Shown here one piece after another: positions 50,535 to 59,069 of a stretch of DNA of 64,000 nt. The number at the start of each line of letters is the position of its first letter. Positions within the stretch are counted from its first letter, which is position 1. The notes under the pieces were generated by a model. The model worked only from the letters and a program-made list of their open reading frames with translations. It was not told the DNA's origin and ran no database searches. The translations under genes and the position numbers were made by a program. The DNA is from Thermoplasmatota archaeon (GTDB taxonomy: Archaea; Thermoplasmatota; Thermoplasmata; UBA10834), in NCBI GenBank assembly GCA_018818785.1, contig JAHIRF010000002.1:1-64000 (forward strand), given 5' to 3'.

Positions 50535-50876
50535 TCAAGTGGATTTCTGCTTCGGGACCACGCATATCATTCGCATGAGGGTAGTCCCATCGTTGAGGAA
50601 TTGGTGCAACTCGTTCGGCTCCACATAGATGGCATCTCCCTCTGATATGGTCTCATCTCTATCACTCAACGAAATCTTCCCAGTGCCTTTCACCACAAAG
50701 ATTTCATGCTCCCAATCGTGAGTATGCCTGGGTGTGAATCCACCTGGCGAGATATCGAACACTCTGAGATAGAAATTCGGTGGGTTGATATTCTGGGCAA
50801 GCAGTGGTCTGAACTCAACACCCTTGGTCCCTTCTGGCATAGAGGCTTCAAATTCGGCGAGGCTTACCTTCTTCAT
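50535..50876 (-). CDS. Small cupin-domain protein
   Basis: A 113-residue single-cupin protein. The metal-binding first motif is visible as P-R-H-T-H-D-W-E-H-E near residue 53 (ligands H, H, E, H-like) and the second as H-Q-F-L-N near 95. Small cupins of this type bind metal and act as sugar or thiol enzymes or as sensors; the substrate is unknown. The ATG at 50876 begins at M-K-K-V-S. A TTTAAT-type box about 30 nt upstream suggests a leaderless message. It is divergent from the flavodoxin gene. Confidence 0.82.
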   Translation of the reverse strand: MKKVSLAEFEASMPEGTKGVEFRPLLAQNINPPNFYLRVFDISPGGFTPRHTHDWEHEIFVVKGTGKISLSDRDETISEGDAIYVEPNELHQFLNDGTTLMRMICVVPKQKST

Positions 50877-51027
50877 TGGTCTGGTAATCTCAATATTAGG
50901 ATTAAATGATTCACATGCATCGATGCGAAATAATATGTGCGAAGACAACCGTCCATTTATGGGATTGACAGGTTGTTCAATTACTAGCCTGTTGATCAAA
51001 GCATGCGTTTGAGCGGTGGTGATTGAC

Positions 51028-51507
51028 ATGGTGAAGATATTAGTCGTGTATGACTCTCGAACTGGGAACACCGAGAAGATGGCCCTGGCCGTGGCAGAAG
51101 GTGCCAAAGAAGTCGCGGATGTTGAAGTGACCGTCAAAAAGACAGGCAAGGTGCGTCTGAATGATCTATTAGATGCAGACGGTATCCTACTGGGATCGCC
51201 GACATACTACGGTGGGATGTCTGGGAAGCTCAAGGAGTTCATCGACACATCTTTCAAGATACATGGCAAACTGGTCGGAAAGGCGGGCGGAGCATTTACC
51301 AGCTCCGGCGGCACCGCGTGTGGTGCAGAGACGACCCTGCTATCGATGACACATGCTCTCCTGATCCATGGAATGGTTGTCCAGGGCAGATACGACAACA
51401 AGCACTATGGTGCGACGGCTGTTGAGTCTCCAAAGAATGCGGAGATTAAATCATGCAAAGCTCTCGGGATGAGGGTAGCGACTCTGGCAAAGAAGCTCTG
51501 CTCTTGA
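51028..51507 (+). CDS. Flavodoxin-like FMN protein
   Basis: A 159-residue flavodoxin fold. The FMN phosphate loop is S-R-T-G-N-T-E near residue 10, followed by G-S-P-T-Y-Y-G-G near 55 and S-S-G-G-T near 93. The layout is closest to WrbA-type NAD(P)H:quinone oxidoreductases, which are small flavin reductases, but an electron-carrier role is equally possible. GGTGGTGAT before the ATG at 51028 supports that start. Confidence 0.85.
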   Translation: MVKILVVYDSRTGNTEKMALAVAEGAKEVADVEVTVKKTGKVRLNDLLDADGILLGSPTYYGGMSGKLKEFIDTSFKIHGKLVGKAGGAFTSSGGTACGAETTLLSMTHALLIHGMVVQGRYDNKHYGATAVESPKNAEIKSCKALGMRVATLAKKLCS

Positions 51508-51584
51508 AGATACATGACTTTCGCAGAGCTCCTGACTGTACGACCAAGAGAAGACAAATACTCACTCGGCGATTACATCACTAT

Positions 51585-52148
51585 ATGGTCAGTTACTCTC
51601 TAAAGGCCAAGGATGGCACGGAGATCGTTCTTAGAGAACCGAAGCCGAATGATGCGAAGCAGTTGATGATGTTCATAAACCCGATAATCCGAGAGCCGAT
51701 GTCCGGTCTTCTTTTCACTAGCCCGATGACTCTGAAAGCGGAGGAAGCTTGGTTAGAAGCTATGCTCGAACAGATACGAAAACGGTCCATTGTATTGCTC
51801 ATTCTTGAGATAGAAGGCAGAATAGTAGGCACATGCAGCGTGCAGCGACGCATGTGGAAGGAGAAGCACAGAGCCCAAATCGGAATTGCACTCAGCAGGT
51901 GTGCAAGGGGGAGAGGCATCGGAGAGGTGATGATGAGGATGACGGTCGCTCTTGCTCGAAGACGAATGCCCGGTTTGGAATTGATCGACCTGGCGACCTA
52001 TAGCTATAACACTCGCGCACTCGCATTGTATAGGAAATTGGGTTTTAAGTCAGTGGGTTGCCTCCCTCACGGGGTGAAGGAAGGTCATCGTTACTATGAT
52101 GATGTGTTCATGGTGATTCGGACCGACGACCTCGTCGATACGAATTGA
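51585..52148 (+). CDS. GNAT-family acetyltransferase, RimL/RimJ-like
   Basis: A 187-residue acetyltransferase. It has L-R-E-P-K-P-N-D-A near residue 17, the acetyl-CoA loop C-A-R-G-R-G-I-G-E near 106 and Y-N-T-R-A-L-A-L-Y-R-K-L-G-F near 143. The form resembles enzymes that acetylate protein N termini or small amines. The ATG at 51585 lies about 25 nt after an AT-rich AAATAC, consistent with a leaderless message; earlier in-frame starts lie inside the flavodoxin gene. Confidence 0.8.
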   Translation: MVSYSLKAKDGTEIVLREPKPNDAKQLMMFINPIIREPMSGLLFTSPMTLKAEEAWLEAMLEQIRKRSIVLLILEIEGRIVGTCSVQRRMWKEKHRAQIGIALSRCARGRGIGEVMMRMTVALARRRMPGLELIDLATYSYNTRALALYRKLGFKSVGCLPHGVKEGHRYYDDVFMVIRTDDLVDTN

Positions 52149-52241
52149 TTCAGATTGAGTACTGGCTTCGCTGCAATCCACTCACTCATGTTGCATGCAA
52201 GATCTCTCAAAGGCATATAAATGGTGTATTTGAGTGAATGT

Positions 52242-52571
52242 CTATCCGATATGTCTCATTACTTTGACATCATTCACTGTGATCAGGCCACCCTTGACCA
52301 TCTCGCTGACTCTTGGAATTACCCCTAGTATCTTCTTTTCGGAATCCATCGCTTCGATCATGATCGGAAGGTCTTCGCTGAGTCTGAGTGGACTGGCCGC
52401 ATGTAGTTTGCTGCGTTTCCCGAACCCATATATCCCTCTCGTGACCGTCGCCCCCCAAATGCCGCATTCTCTTAGATGATGGACGACCGCCTTGTAGGCC
52501 GGGATACCATCATAATGGTCGGATTCACCAACATATATCTTGAGACACAACGCCATCTCGTCTATCTCCAT
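52242..52571 (-). CDS. DUF190 family protein
   Basis: A 109-residue protein of the DUF190 family, related to the PII-like ferredoxin fold. L-K-I-Y-V-G-E-S-D near residue 10, G-I-W-G-A-T-V-T-R-G-I-Y-G-F-G near 37 and a terminal G-L-I-T-V-N-D-V are typical. The family is often found beside crcB and is thought to help in fluoride response. Its ATG directly follows the crcB stop codon, so the two are coupled. The ribosome site GGAGGT lies at the end of crcB. Confidence 0.88.
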   Translation of the reverse strand: MEIDEMALCLKIYVGESDHYDGIPAYKAVVHHLRECGIWGATVTRGIYGFGKRSKLHAASPLRLSEDLPIMIEAMDSEKKILGVIPRVSEMVKGGLITVNDVKVMRHIG

Positions 52572-52961
52572 CTAACCTCCCTCCATCAGAAGTCCGGCAG
52601 CCCTTCCAATGACCGCCGCAACGATGCATACCCCACCGTTGAGGATAATGTTTCCGAATGCCCACCCCCACTGCGATTCTGAGATCATCGATACGGTCTC
52701 CAGGCTGAAGGCCGATGTGGTCGTATACCCACCGAAGACACCGACGAATACCGCGACTCTGAGTTCTGGCTGCAGGAAGCCTGCGTTGAGCCCCCAGAAG
52801 TAAAGGAACGCAATCATGAAACTGCCTGTTGCATTGACGAAGAAGGTACCCCATGGGAAATCGCCCGTGGTGAAATAGCCTGAGAATAGGTATCGGGCGA
52901 TACTGCCCGAAGCACCTCCTATGCCCACAAGGAGCACGAGCCAGAGTTGGTCACTATCCAT
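52572..52961 (-). CDS. crcB: Fluoride channel CrcB/Fluc
   Basis: A 129-residue membrane protein of four helices that forms a dimeric fluoride export channel. G-G-A-S-G-S-I-A-R-Y near residue 15, G-T-F-F-V-N-A-T-G-S-F near 38, and G-G-Y-T-T-T-S-A-F-S near 76 match the family signatures, with T-T-T-S where T-T-F-S is commoner. The ATG at 52961 has GAGGGAG before it. TTATAAC near 53047-53053 is a probable TATA box, giving a leader of about 60 nt. I saw no fluoride riboswitch in that leader. Confidence 0.88.
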   Translation of the reverse strand: MDSDQLWLVLLVGIGGASGSIARYLFSGYFTTGDFPWGTFFVNATGSFMIAFLYFWGLNAGFLQPELRVAVFVGVFGGYTTTSAFSLETVSMISESQWGWAFGNIILNGGVCIVAAVIGRAAGLLMEGG

Positions 52962-53104
52962 GATCTCCCTCACGTTAGGGTCCCTGCATCGGATTCTGGG
53001 ATAAGACGTTTTCCATCATACGTGCTCTGCATGATCGGGCGTCCGTTATAACCCCGTCTATGATGCTAGTCCAGACATTATGGTGACCATACAAAGGAAT
53101 ATTC

Positions 53105-54091
53105 ATGATGACGTCAATGAGTGGAACGATGAATGACCTGGAACTCGTTCCTCTATCGGAGGATAATCTCAACGACCTGATCGAGATCGCGGCGAGATCT
53201 AGAGCCATTGATCCATACCAGACGAGGTTGACGCGAGAAGAGGCAAGAGCATACTCAATACTGGACCCTGACTTCGATTTGAATGGGTTATGGCTGGTCC
53301 ATCTTGAGGGCAAAGCTGTCGGATTCGGCGGTGCCCTGATCGAGAAGAACAGATTGGACGCTGGACTCGATGATGGATTCGTGGAAGTGGATGTGCTTCC
53401 TGAATACAGAGGTCGGGGGATCGAGCAGTTCCTGTTGACGCGATCCTTAGACCACCTCAGATCGAAAGGCATTAGGATGGCCCGTGCACGGTCATTGGCG
53501 ATAGATGAATGGAGGAACAACTTCCTGATTGCCGGAGCTTTTCATGAAGCACACAGAGTTTATTCACTCGTTAGAGCAGGCAATTCAAAGCCTCTTCATG
53601 TTGCTGCTCCCGACGGGTTCGAGATCGAAAGGAAGAACTTGACAGATTGTTCTGACGACGATATCATCGCGATCAATGATGCATACAACGATTCATTCCG
53701 AGATCATTTCAGGTCTGGACCTGAGAATTATGAGCGAATGATCAATCAAAGGAACTCGGGTTCAGAGAAGATCGTAATCAGTCTGGGTATGGATGGAAAG
53801 AAAATTGCTGGTATATGCATTACGGAAGTTAGCCCGGTACGGACTCGCTCAGGGTTCATGGATGCTGGTTGGATTGAGTTTCTAGGCATCAGACCTGTAT
53901 ACCGTGGTCGAGGTCTTGGGACGGCGTTATTGGTGGATGGCATAGAGTGCTTGCTCGATATGGGTATGAACTCACTGTACATGTTTGTCTATGCGGAGAA
54001 TAGTAGAGCGCTGGGAATGTATCGTTCACTAGGGTTCATAAATGACCTAGATAGCATCTGGTGGCACCGGAAACTCCAGAATGAAGATTGA
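53105..54091 (+). CDS. Tandem GNAT acetyltransferase 2
   Basis: A 328-residue protein with two GNAT domains. The first (about 10-150) has Y-R-G-R-G-I-E near residue 102. The second (about 175-320) has Y-R-G-R-G-L-G-T near 267 and A-L-G-M-Y-R-S-L-G-F near 300. Tandem GNATs of this size include mycothiol synthase-like enzymes; whether this acts on a thiol or amine is unknown. It is paralogous to the gene at 57970 (shared D-F-D-L/P-x-G-x-W-L and P-E-Y-R-G-R/K-G). No ribosome site decides between the first ATGs. Confidence 0.82.
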   Translation: MMTSMSGTMNDLELVPLSEDNLNDLIEIAARSRAIDPYQTRLTREEARAYSILDPDFDLNGLWLVHLEGKAVGFGGALIEKNRLDAGLDDGFVEVDVLPEYRGRGIEQFLLTRSLDHLRSKGIRMARARSLAIDEWRNNFLIAGAFHEAHRVYSLVRAGNSKPLHVAAPDGFEIERKNLTDCSDDDIIAINDAYNDSFRDHFRSGPENYERMINQRNSGSEKIVISLGMDGKKIAGICITEVSPVRTRSGFMDAGWIEFLGIRPVYRGRGLGTALLVDGIECLLDMGMNSLYMFVYAENSRALGMYRSLGFINDLDSIWWHRKLQNED

Positions 54092-54313
54092 TATGAAGCA
54101 TTCTATGACGGGCATGCGAGATGACCCTTAACTTGATGCTAGATCCCTTCCGAAATAGTTTTGAGGTTTGTGCTAACCTTTGATTCTTGTCCCACAAATG
54201 ACTTAGGTAGTCATTCGGGTTGGCCATGATAGAGCCAAATATGAGCCTGATAGCCAGGAGACTGCAATCGGCGGTTCTCATCGGCCGTAGGCTCCCTTAG
54301 GAGAGGTGAAAGA

Positions 54314-54679
54314 ATGAGGAAGGAGTTCGAGAGCGACCTTGCCAAGAGTGTCGCTGAGAAGGGACAGAAGAAGGTCAGAGGAAAGGCATGGCTAGTAATG
54401 GCCCTTGGTGCTGCTCTTCTGGTCAGTGGATTCGCAGCTGTCACCGCTGTAAGCGCGGCTGATCAGGATCAGATAAAGCTGCAATTGAAGGACGGATCTT
54501 GTGAAGATGGTGACGACTGCGTGCCGATCAATGATGGTGACGACTGCGTGCCGATCAATGATGGTGACGACTGCGTGCCGATCAATGACGGTGACGACTG
54601 CGTACCGATCAATGATGGTGACGACTGCGTGCCAATCAATGACGGTGACGACTGCGTACCAATCAACGAAGGCGGCTGA
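54314..54679 (+). CDS. Secreted or anchored Asp/Cys repeat protein
   Basis: A 121-residue protein in three parts. There is a basic cytoplasmic start (R-K-E-F-E-S-D-L, K-K-V-R-G-K), one hydrophobic helix (W-L-V-M-A-L-G-A-A-L-L-V), and an acidic exterior made of six copies of G-D-D-C-V-P-I-N-D. The repeat has one cysteine and three or four aspartates per nine residues, which suggests calcium binding with disulfides, or a metal-holding coat. That role is inference. GGAGAGGTG lies before the ATG. No neighbour shares its orientation closely. Repeat number may vary between strains. Confidence 0.8.
   Translation: MRKEFESDLAKSVAEKGQKKVRGKAWLVMALGAALLVSGFAAVTAVSAADQDQIKLQLKDGSCEDGDDCVPINDGDDCVPINDGDDCVPINDGDDCVPINDGDDCVPINDGDDCVPINEGG
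54509..54670 (+). repeat. Six tandem 27-bp coding repeats
   Basis: The unit GGTGACGACTGCGTGCCGAT plus seven more bases repeats six times in frame with only silent or near-silent changes, the last being degenerate (ending in AACGAA). Near-identity at DNA level points to recent expansion. Confidence 0.95.
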
Positions 54680-55036
54680 ATCTCTGACTGCATAAACCCG
54701 TGATTCGAGGACCTCAGTAATGAGCGTTCACGCTTATGTTTCAGGACGATATCGCGGTTGGGCGCGAATGTGATGATATCCGATGCGCTTGAACGCAGAG
54801 CATATCATTAGGGGTCCCTGAAAACCCATTAAACGCCTGCCGGTGAGAGCGATTTCCCGGCGGGTCGTTACTTGCTTCTATTTTTGCGTGATCATGGTTG
54901 AGATGATTCTGCTGTTTCATATGTAGAATGCAAGTCCCTGTCAAGAAAGAGTCATAGTGTATGAATGCGCTCAGCTATTCTGTAACGGGGGATACACACC
55001 CTGAGTCAAGATGACATTAAACGATATGCACTGGCC
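54680..55036. other. Intergenic region with a hairpin
   Basis: About 357 bases. CCTGCCGG at 54836-54843 pairs with CCGGCGGG at 54857-54864 (one G-T pair), followed by a T-rich stretch around 54873-54885, a possible terminator. No gene is recognised. Confidence 0.4.
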
Positions 55037-56377
55037 ATGGCGATGCTGAGCTCGTTCCTGACACCGTTCATGGGCTCATCGATCAATGTGGCATTGCCGA
55101 CCATCGGTGATGAATTCAACATGAGTGCCATCATGTTGAGCTGGGTCGCCACATCATACCTCCTAGCAGCTGCTACCTTCTTGGTGCCATTGGGTCGGCT
55201 CGCAGATATCCGTGGCCGAAAGAAGATATTCATTATCGGTATGTGGGTGTTCGCTGCCGCATCCGTCCTTTGTGCATTTGCTACGTCTTCGACCATGCTC
55301 ATCGCGTTCAGATGGTTCCAAGGGATTGGGGCCGCAATGATATTCGGAACATCGATTGCTCTACTGACTTCTGTCTATCCCGCACAGGAGAGAGGAAAGG
55401 CATTGGGTATGACGGTATCCGTCGTTTATATCGGAGGTGCGCTGGGGCCCGTACTAGGGGGTTTCCTGACCTCCTATCTCGGGTGGAGGAGCATATTCTT
55501 GGTCATAATCCCAGGAATAGCCGCGGTCATCTGGATTGGCTCAAAGAGATTAGTCGGGGACTGGTATGAGGCTCGCGGAGAGGAGTTCGACCATGTGGGT
55601 TCTCTATTCTATGTGCTTGCCATTACAGCGGTGATAATCGGATTTACCTTCTTGAGGGAACCTCTGGGACTTGCTCTGACAATAGCAGGCACGGTCATCT
55701 TGATGATATTCATTGCATGGGAGATGCGGCATGCAAGTCCCGTGTTCGACATGCGGCTTTTCAGCCGAAACAGGGTGTTTGCATTCTCCAACCTTGCCGC
55801 ATTGATCAACTATTCCGCGACATTCGGTGTCAGTTTTCTTGTCAGTCTCTATCTACAGTATGTGAGAGGTTACAGTCCTGAACAGACCGGGATGGTACTA
55901 GTGTCTCAGATGGTCGTGATGGCTCTATTCTCCCCTCTAGCAGGACGCCTGTCAGATGTGATCGAGCCCCGCATAATCGCGTCCACTGGAATGTGTATTA
56001 CGGCCATAGGCCTTGCCTTGATCTCATTCTTTGATGATGGCACTGCCGTATGGATGATGGTCGTCGTTCTGGGTTTCTTGGGATTCGGGTTCGCTCTGTT
56101 CTCATCTCCGAACACGAACGCAATAATGAGTTCTGTAGACAGGCGACAGTTTGGGACTGCCTCGGCTTCTGTAGGCACTATGAGGCTGGTCGGTCAGGTT
56201 CTTAGCCTTGGCATTGCCACGATATTCATATCCATCTATCTTGGCAGCCAAGAACTGACATCGGAACTCGCGCCTCAATTCCTGGATGCCTTCCAGCCGG
56301 CTTTTATCACGTTCTCCATTCTATGTCTCATAGGGACGTTGGCATCATTGAGTCGTGGGCGGGTAAGGGCCAGTTAG
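55037..56377 (+). CDS. DHA2/EmrB-type MFS multidrug transporter
   Basis: A 446-residue membrane protein. P-F-M-G-S-S-I-N-V-A-L-P near residue 10 is the helix-1 motif of EmrB/QacA-type exporters, and G-R-L-A-D-I-R-G-R-K near 53 is the MFS loop. Several more helices than in a 12-helix MFS are likely. The true start may be 12 codons earlier. The frame stays open back to a TAA at 54983 and reads L-S-Q-D-D-I-K-R-Y-A-L-A from a CTG at 55001, preceded by GGGGG, and that extension looks like real family sequence. No ATG, GTG or TTG exists there. Confidence 0.85.
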   Translation: MAMLSSFLTPFMGSSINVALPTIGDEFNMSAIMLSWVATSYLLAAATFLVPLGRLADIRGRKKIFIIGMWVFAAASVLCAFATSSTMLIAFRWFQGIGAAMIFGTSIALLTSVYPAQERGKALGMTVSVVYIGGALGPVLGGFLTSYLGWRSIFLVIIPGIAAVIWIGSKRLVGDWYEARGEEFDHVGSLFYVLAITAVIIGFTFLREPLGLALTIAGTVILMIFIAWEMRHASPVFDMRLFSRNRVFAFSNLAALINYSATFGVSFLVSLYLQYVRGYSPEQTGMVLVSQMVVMALFSPLAGRLSDVIEPRIIASTGMCITAIGLALISFFDDGTAVWMMVVVLGFLGFGFALFSSPNTNAIMSSVDRRQFGTASASVGTMRLVGQVLSLGIATIFISIYLGSQELTSELAPQFLDAFQPAFITFSILCLIGTLASLSRGRVRAS

Positions 56378-56604
56378 ACCGCTTGATTGAAGTTCGCAAT
56401 CCTGATTATTGCGCTATGACCTTATGATGGCTCTGTAATTTCTCAGTGGTTCGGTGATGGTTGATGATGGGCACATTTGGGTGAGTCAGTATGCATCATT
56501 CATTGGAAGATGCCACTGGTATTCTAATACAATGAGAACCATTATCATGGTAGCATGGCCCGGCATGCACTCGATGATCCGGGCTCGAACGGGGGAAGAA
56601 CGGC

Positions 56605-57771
56605 ATGCAAAGACGCTGCGCGGTTTGGTGTGTTAGTATAGCCTTGGTTGGAATCATGATTATGCCTGGCGTGTGCCTGGCGAATCATACGGGGCAGAAG
56701 TGGGCTGCGACAGAATCGTGGACATATGCCGTGTACGTGAGTGGGGATAACAGTCTGGAGCGATTCTGGGATGACAGTAGCCTTCCGTTACTCCTTAACC
56801 TGCCGGCCAACGATATGTTCCATATCGTTGCTATAATGGATCGGTTGAGCACTGATGGGACGGAGGTCATTGAGATATCTGGGAGCACTTGGGAAGTGGT
56901 GGCGAACTATCCTGAGATGGATTTCGGCGATGGCGCGACTTTCGAATGGTTCCTCGAAGAGGTCTCATATCGATATCCTTCCGATAAGCTTGCAGTGACA
57001 GCGTGGGACCATGGCTATGCCTGGAGATACATAAGCGATGATACCACATCTGGTAGCAGGATATCGATGCCTGAGCTTCAGAGGGCAATCGAGAACGCAG
57101 GCGTCTATATCGACGTGCTTGCGTTCGACGCCTGCAACATGGCTGCTGTTGAGGTCGCCTATCAGTTGTCTCTGACCGGGCTTGTTGGGATAATGGTTGG
57201 CTCGGAGGAATCCGTTCCGACGACCGGGTTCCCTTATGACCTGATGTTGATGCCCACAGCGTTGGACACGACTCGGACGCCGGCACAGATGGCAGTCGAT
57301 ATGGTTCAAGGATTCGAAGCATATTATGCTCCACAGACCTGGGCGACAACGGTTGCGTTATCCGCAGTGAATATCTCAGCGATCTCAGAATCCTCATCCG
57401 TGTTCTACGAGTGGGTGGATGCAATGCGTTCATATCTGCCAGTGTATGAGACCAATTACAAGCAGGCATTGAATGATGCATACTGCGCGTGGGCCACGCA
57501 CTACCATGTCGATATGGCGGATCTTGGGGATGCATTACTTGCGGATTCGTTGGTCACTGATACTGACTTCAGAGGCGCGACATCAGAAATGGTGTCTGCG
57601 ATCGATGGTTCCATCCTTGACGCATGGGGTGGAAAATATGCTGAGGACAGCCGTGGTCTGACCCTTTGGTGGGGTTGGGGCGGAGATTGGAATTACTATG
57701 CGGATGCATACACGGAAGTCGCATTCGCGACGGACACCGGCTGGTGGTCGTTCCTGGATGAGTACAACTAG
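56605..57771 (+). CDS. Secreted clostripain-family (C11) cysteine protease
   Basis: A 388-residue exported protein. Residues 1-27 form a signal peptide with a basic start (M-Q-R-R-C), a hydrophobic core and a small-residue cut after C-L-A. The mature part is a caspase-fold C11 peptidase. The catalytic histidine is in A-W-D-H-G-Y-A-W near residue 135 and the cysteine in A-F-D-A-C-N-M near 176. E-S-V-P-T-T-G-F-P-Y near 205 is a typical C11 stretch. The protein probably acts outside the cell on peptides or proteins. It stands alone. Confidence 0.88.
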   Translation: MQRRCAVWCVSIALVGIMIMPGVCLANHTGQKWAATESWTYAVYVSGDNSLERFWDDSSLPLLLNLPANDMFHIVAIMDRLSTDGTEVIEISGSTWEVVANYPEMDFGDGATFEWFLEEVSYRYPSDKLAVTAWDHGYAWRYISDDTTSGSRISMPELQRAIENAGVYIDVLAFDACNMAAVEVAYQLSLTGLVGIMVGSEESVPTTGFPYDLMLMPTALDTTRTPAQMAVDMVQGFEAYYAPQTWATTVALSAVNISAISESSSVFYEWVDAMRSYLPVYETNYKQALNDAYCAWATHYHVDMADLGDALLADSLVTDTDFRGATSEMVSAIDGSILDAWGGKYAEDSRGLTLWWGWGGDWNYYADAYTEVAFATDTGWWSFLDEYN

Positions 57772-57969
57772 TCTATTCTAGGATCGGTCAGTGCGATTCT
57801 CCCAGTGGTACCCTTGGAGATCGTCATCCTCTTTTGTAGAAGACATAGTTGATTCTAGTGTCAGTAGTCGATGATGTCGCAGGGTTCCCCATTTGCGACA
57901 TTGTAGACAGACTTATGACTCAAACGGTGCTTTGATGACCTGCCCATATTCGTGGGTTGGGGCGAATCG

Positions 57970-58920
57970 ATGGTTGAGTATAGGAATGTCAGCAGAGCCG
58001 ATATTCAGAGGATTACTAGTGTCCTGAACCGGTCTCGGAAAGACATCCCTTTCCAGAGGGAGATGACGGTAGATGAAGTTGCAGCGGAGACCATGGATGA
58101 TGAGGATTTCGATCCCTCTGGAGCATGGCTAGCGCTCTCTGGTGGCAAAGCGATTGCGTATGGTGAGGCTTTCATAGCCCATGGTAAGCTCGCATTGGGG
58201 AAGAATGAGGGATATGCGAAGATAGAGGTCTCTCCAGAGTATCGCGGAAAAGGTGTGGAAGAGGAACTCGTGCGGCGGGCTGAGAGTTACATGCTCAACA
58301 AGGGTATCATGTTCGCTAGGGCATCTTCGACTGAGGATGATGATTGGAGGATTAACTTACTTCAAGGTTCTGGATACCAGATGGTGCGTGTATTCAATTC
58401 GATGCTCGCCAAAAATGTAGAGAATCTCCCGAGGATATCTCCACCTAAAGGATGCACGCTTGATGGACGACTGCTTACCGATTGCTCTGACGAAGACATC
58501 GAGCTCTTTGCCTATATTGTGACAGAGACTTTCAAAGGACAATTCAACTACGAGCCATATCCACCACGCAGGTTGATGAATATCCGCGATACTTCGCAGG
58601 ACGCTTTCCGTGTAACCTATGCCTCTGTTGACGGGAATTGTGTTGGTGCATTTCTCACGGAAGAAAGTATGGTCCTGAACAGGGAGAGAGCGAAAAAGGA
58701 GGGTTGGATACTACTCGGTGGCGTTCGCGAAGATCACAGGCGGCGAGGAATTGGAGGGGCATTGATTGCCGATGGCGTTCATTGGCTTGTGACCAGGGGC
58801 ATTGAGAACGTCTACATCGGCGTAGATACTGAAAACCCGACGGCCTTCGACCTATACCAGTCGTTGGGGTTCGAGGTTCAGTATCGCAACATGGCATACG
58901 GCAAGAATCTCAGATGCTAA
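57970..58920 (+). CDS. Tandem GNAT acetyltransferase 3
   Basis: A 316-residue paralogue of the gene at 53105. The first GNAT domain has Y-R-G-K-G-V-E-E near residue 94. The second has H-R-R-R-G-I-G-G near 257 and A-F-D-L-Y-Q-S-L-G-F near 294. The shared layout, lengths and loop positions show duplication and spread within this genome. The substrate is unknown. The ATG at 57970 is used; an in-frame GTG at 57952 is possible. Confidence 0.82.
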   Translation: MVEYRNVSRADIQRITSVLNRSRKDIPFQREMTVDEVAAETMDDEDFDPSGAWLALSGGKAIAYGEAFIAHGKLALGKNEGYAKIEVSPEYRGKGVEEELVRRAESYMLNKGIMFARASSTEDDDWRINLLQGSGYQMVRVFNSMLAKNVENLPRISPPKGCTLDGRLLTDCSDEDIELFAYIVTETFKGQFNYEPYPPRRLMNIRDTSQDAFRVTYASVDGNCVGAFLTEESMVLNRERAKKEGWILLGGVREDHRRRGIGGALIADGVHWLVTRGIENVYIGVDTENPTAFDLYQSLGFEVQYRNMAYGKNLRC

Positions 58921-59069
58921 AGCTATCCAAGCCGCCGTGCTGTCGCCGGGTTCAATTGCGATGCCCTGCGGTCTTACTCCTCTAACCTATGTCTCTTGGT
59001 CAAGAGATTCCCTATAATACGATGGCTATGCCAATCTTGACCGCAAAGTTGATTCATATGTAGGCACAT

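Noticed and set aside
53000-53100. Possible fluoride riboswitch upstream of crcB
   Set aside because: The leader lacks the GGxGATGG and CTGATG elements of the crcB motif.
54509-54670. CRISPR array
   Set aside because: The 27-bp units are directly adjacent without spacers and are in frame within a protein gene.
54469-54695. Antisense and other-frame repeat proteins across the 27-bp repeats
   Set aside because: Any tandem repeat with a unit divisible by three opens several frames. Only the plus-strand frame has a ribosome site and a signal or anchor segment.
58921-59069. tRNA-like GGTTCAATT in the gap before the toroid gene
   Set aside because: No pairing stem flanks the loop and no acceptor stem can be formed.
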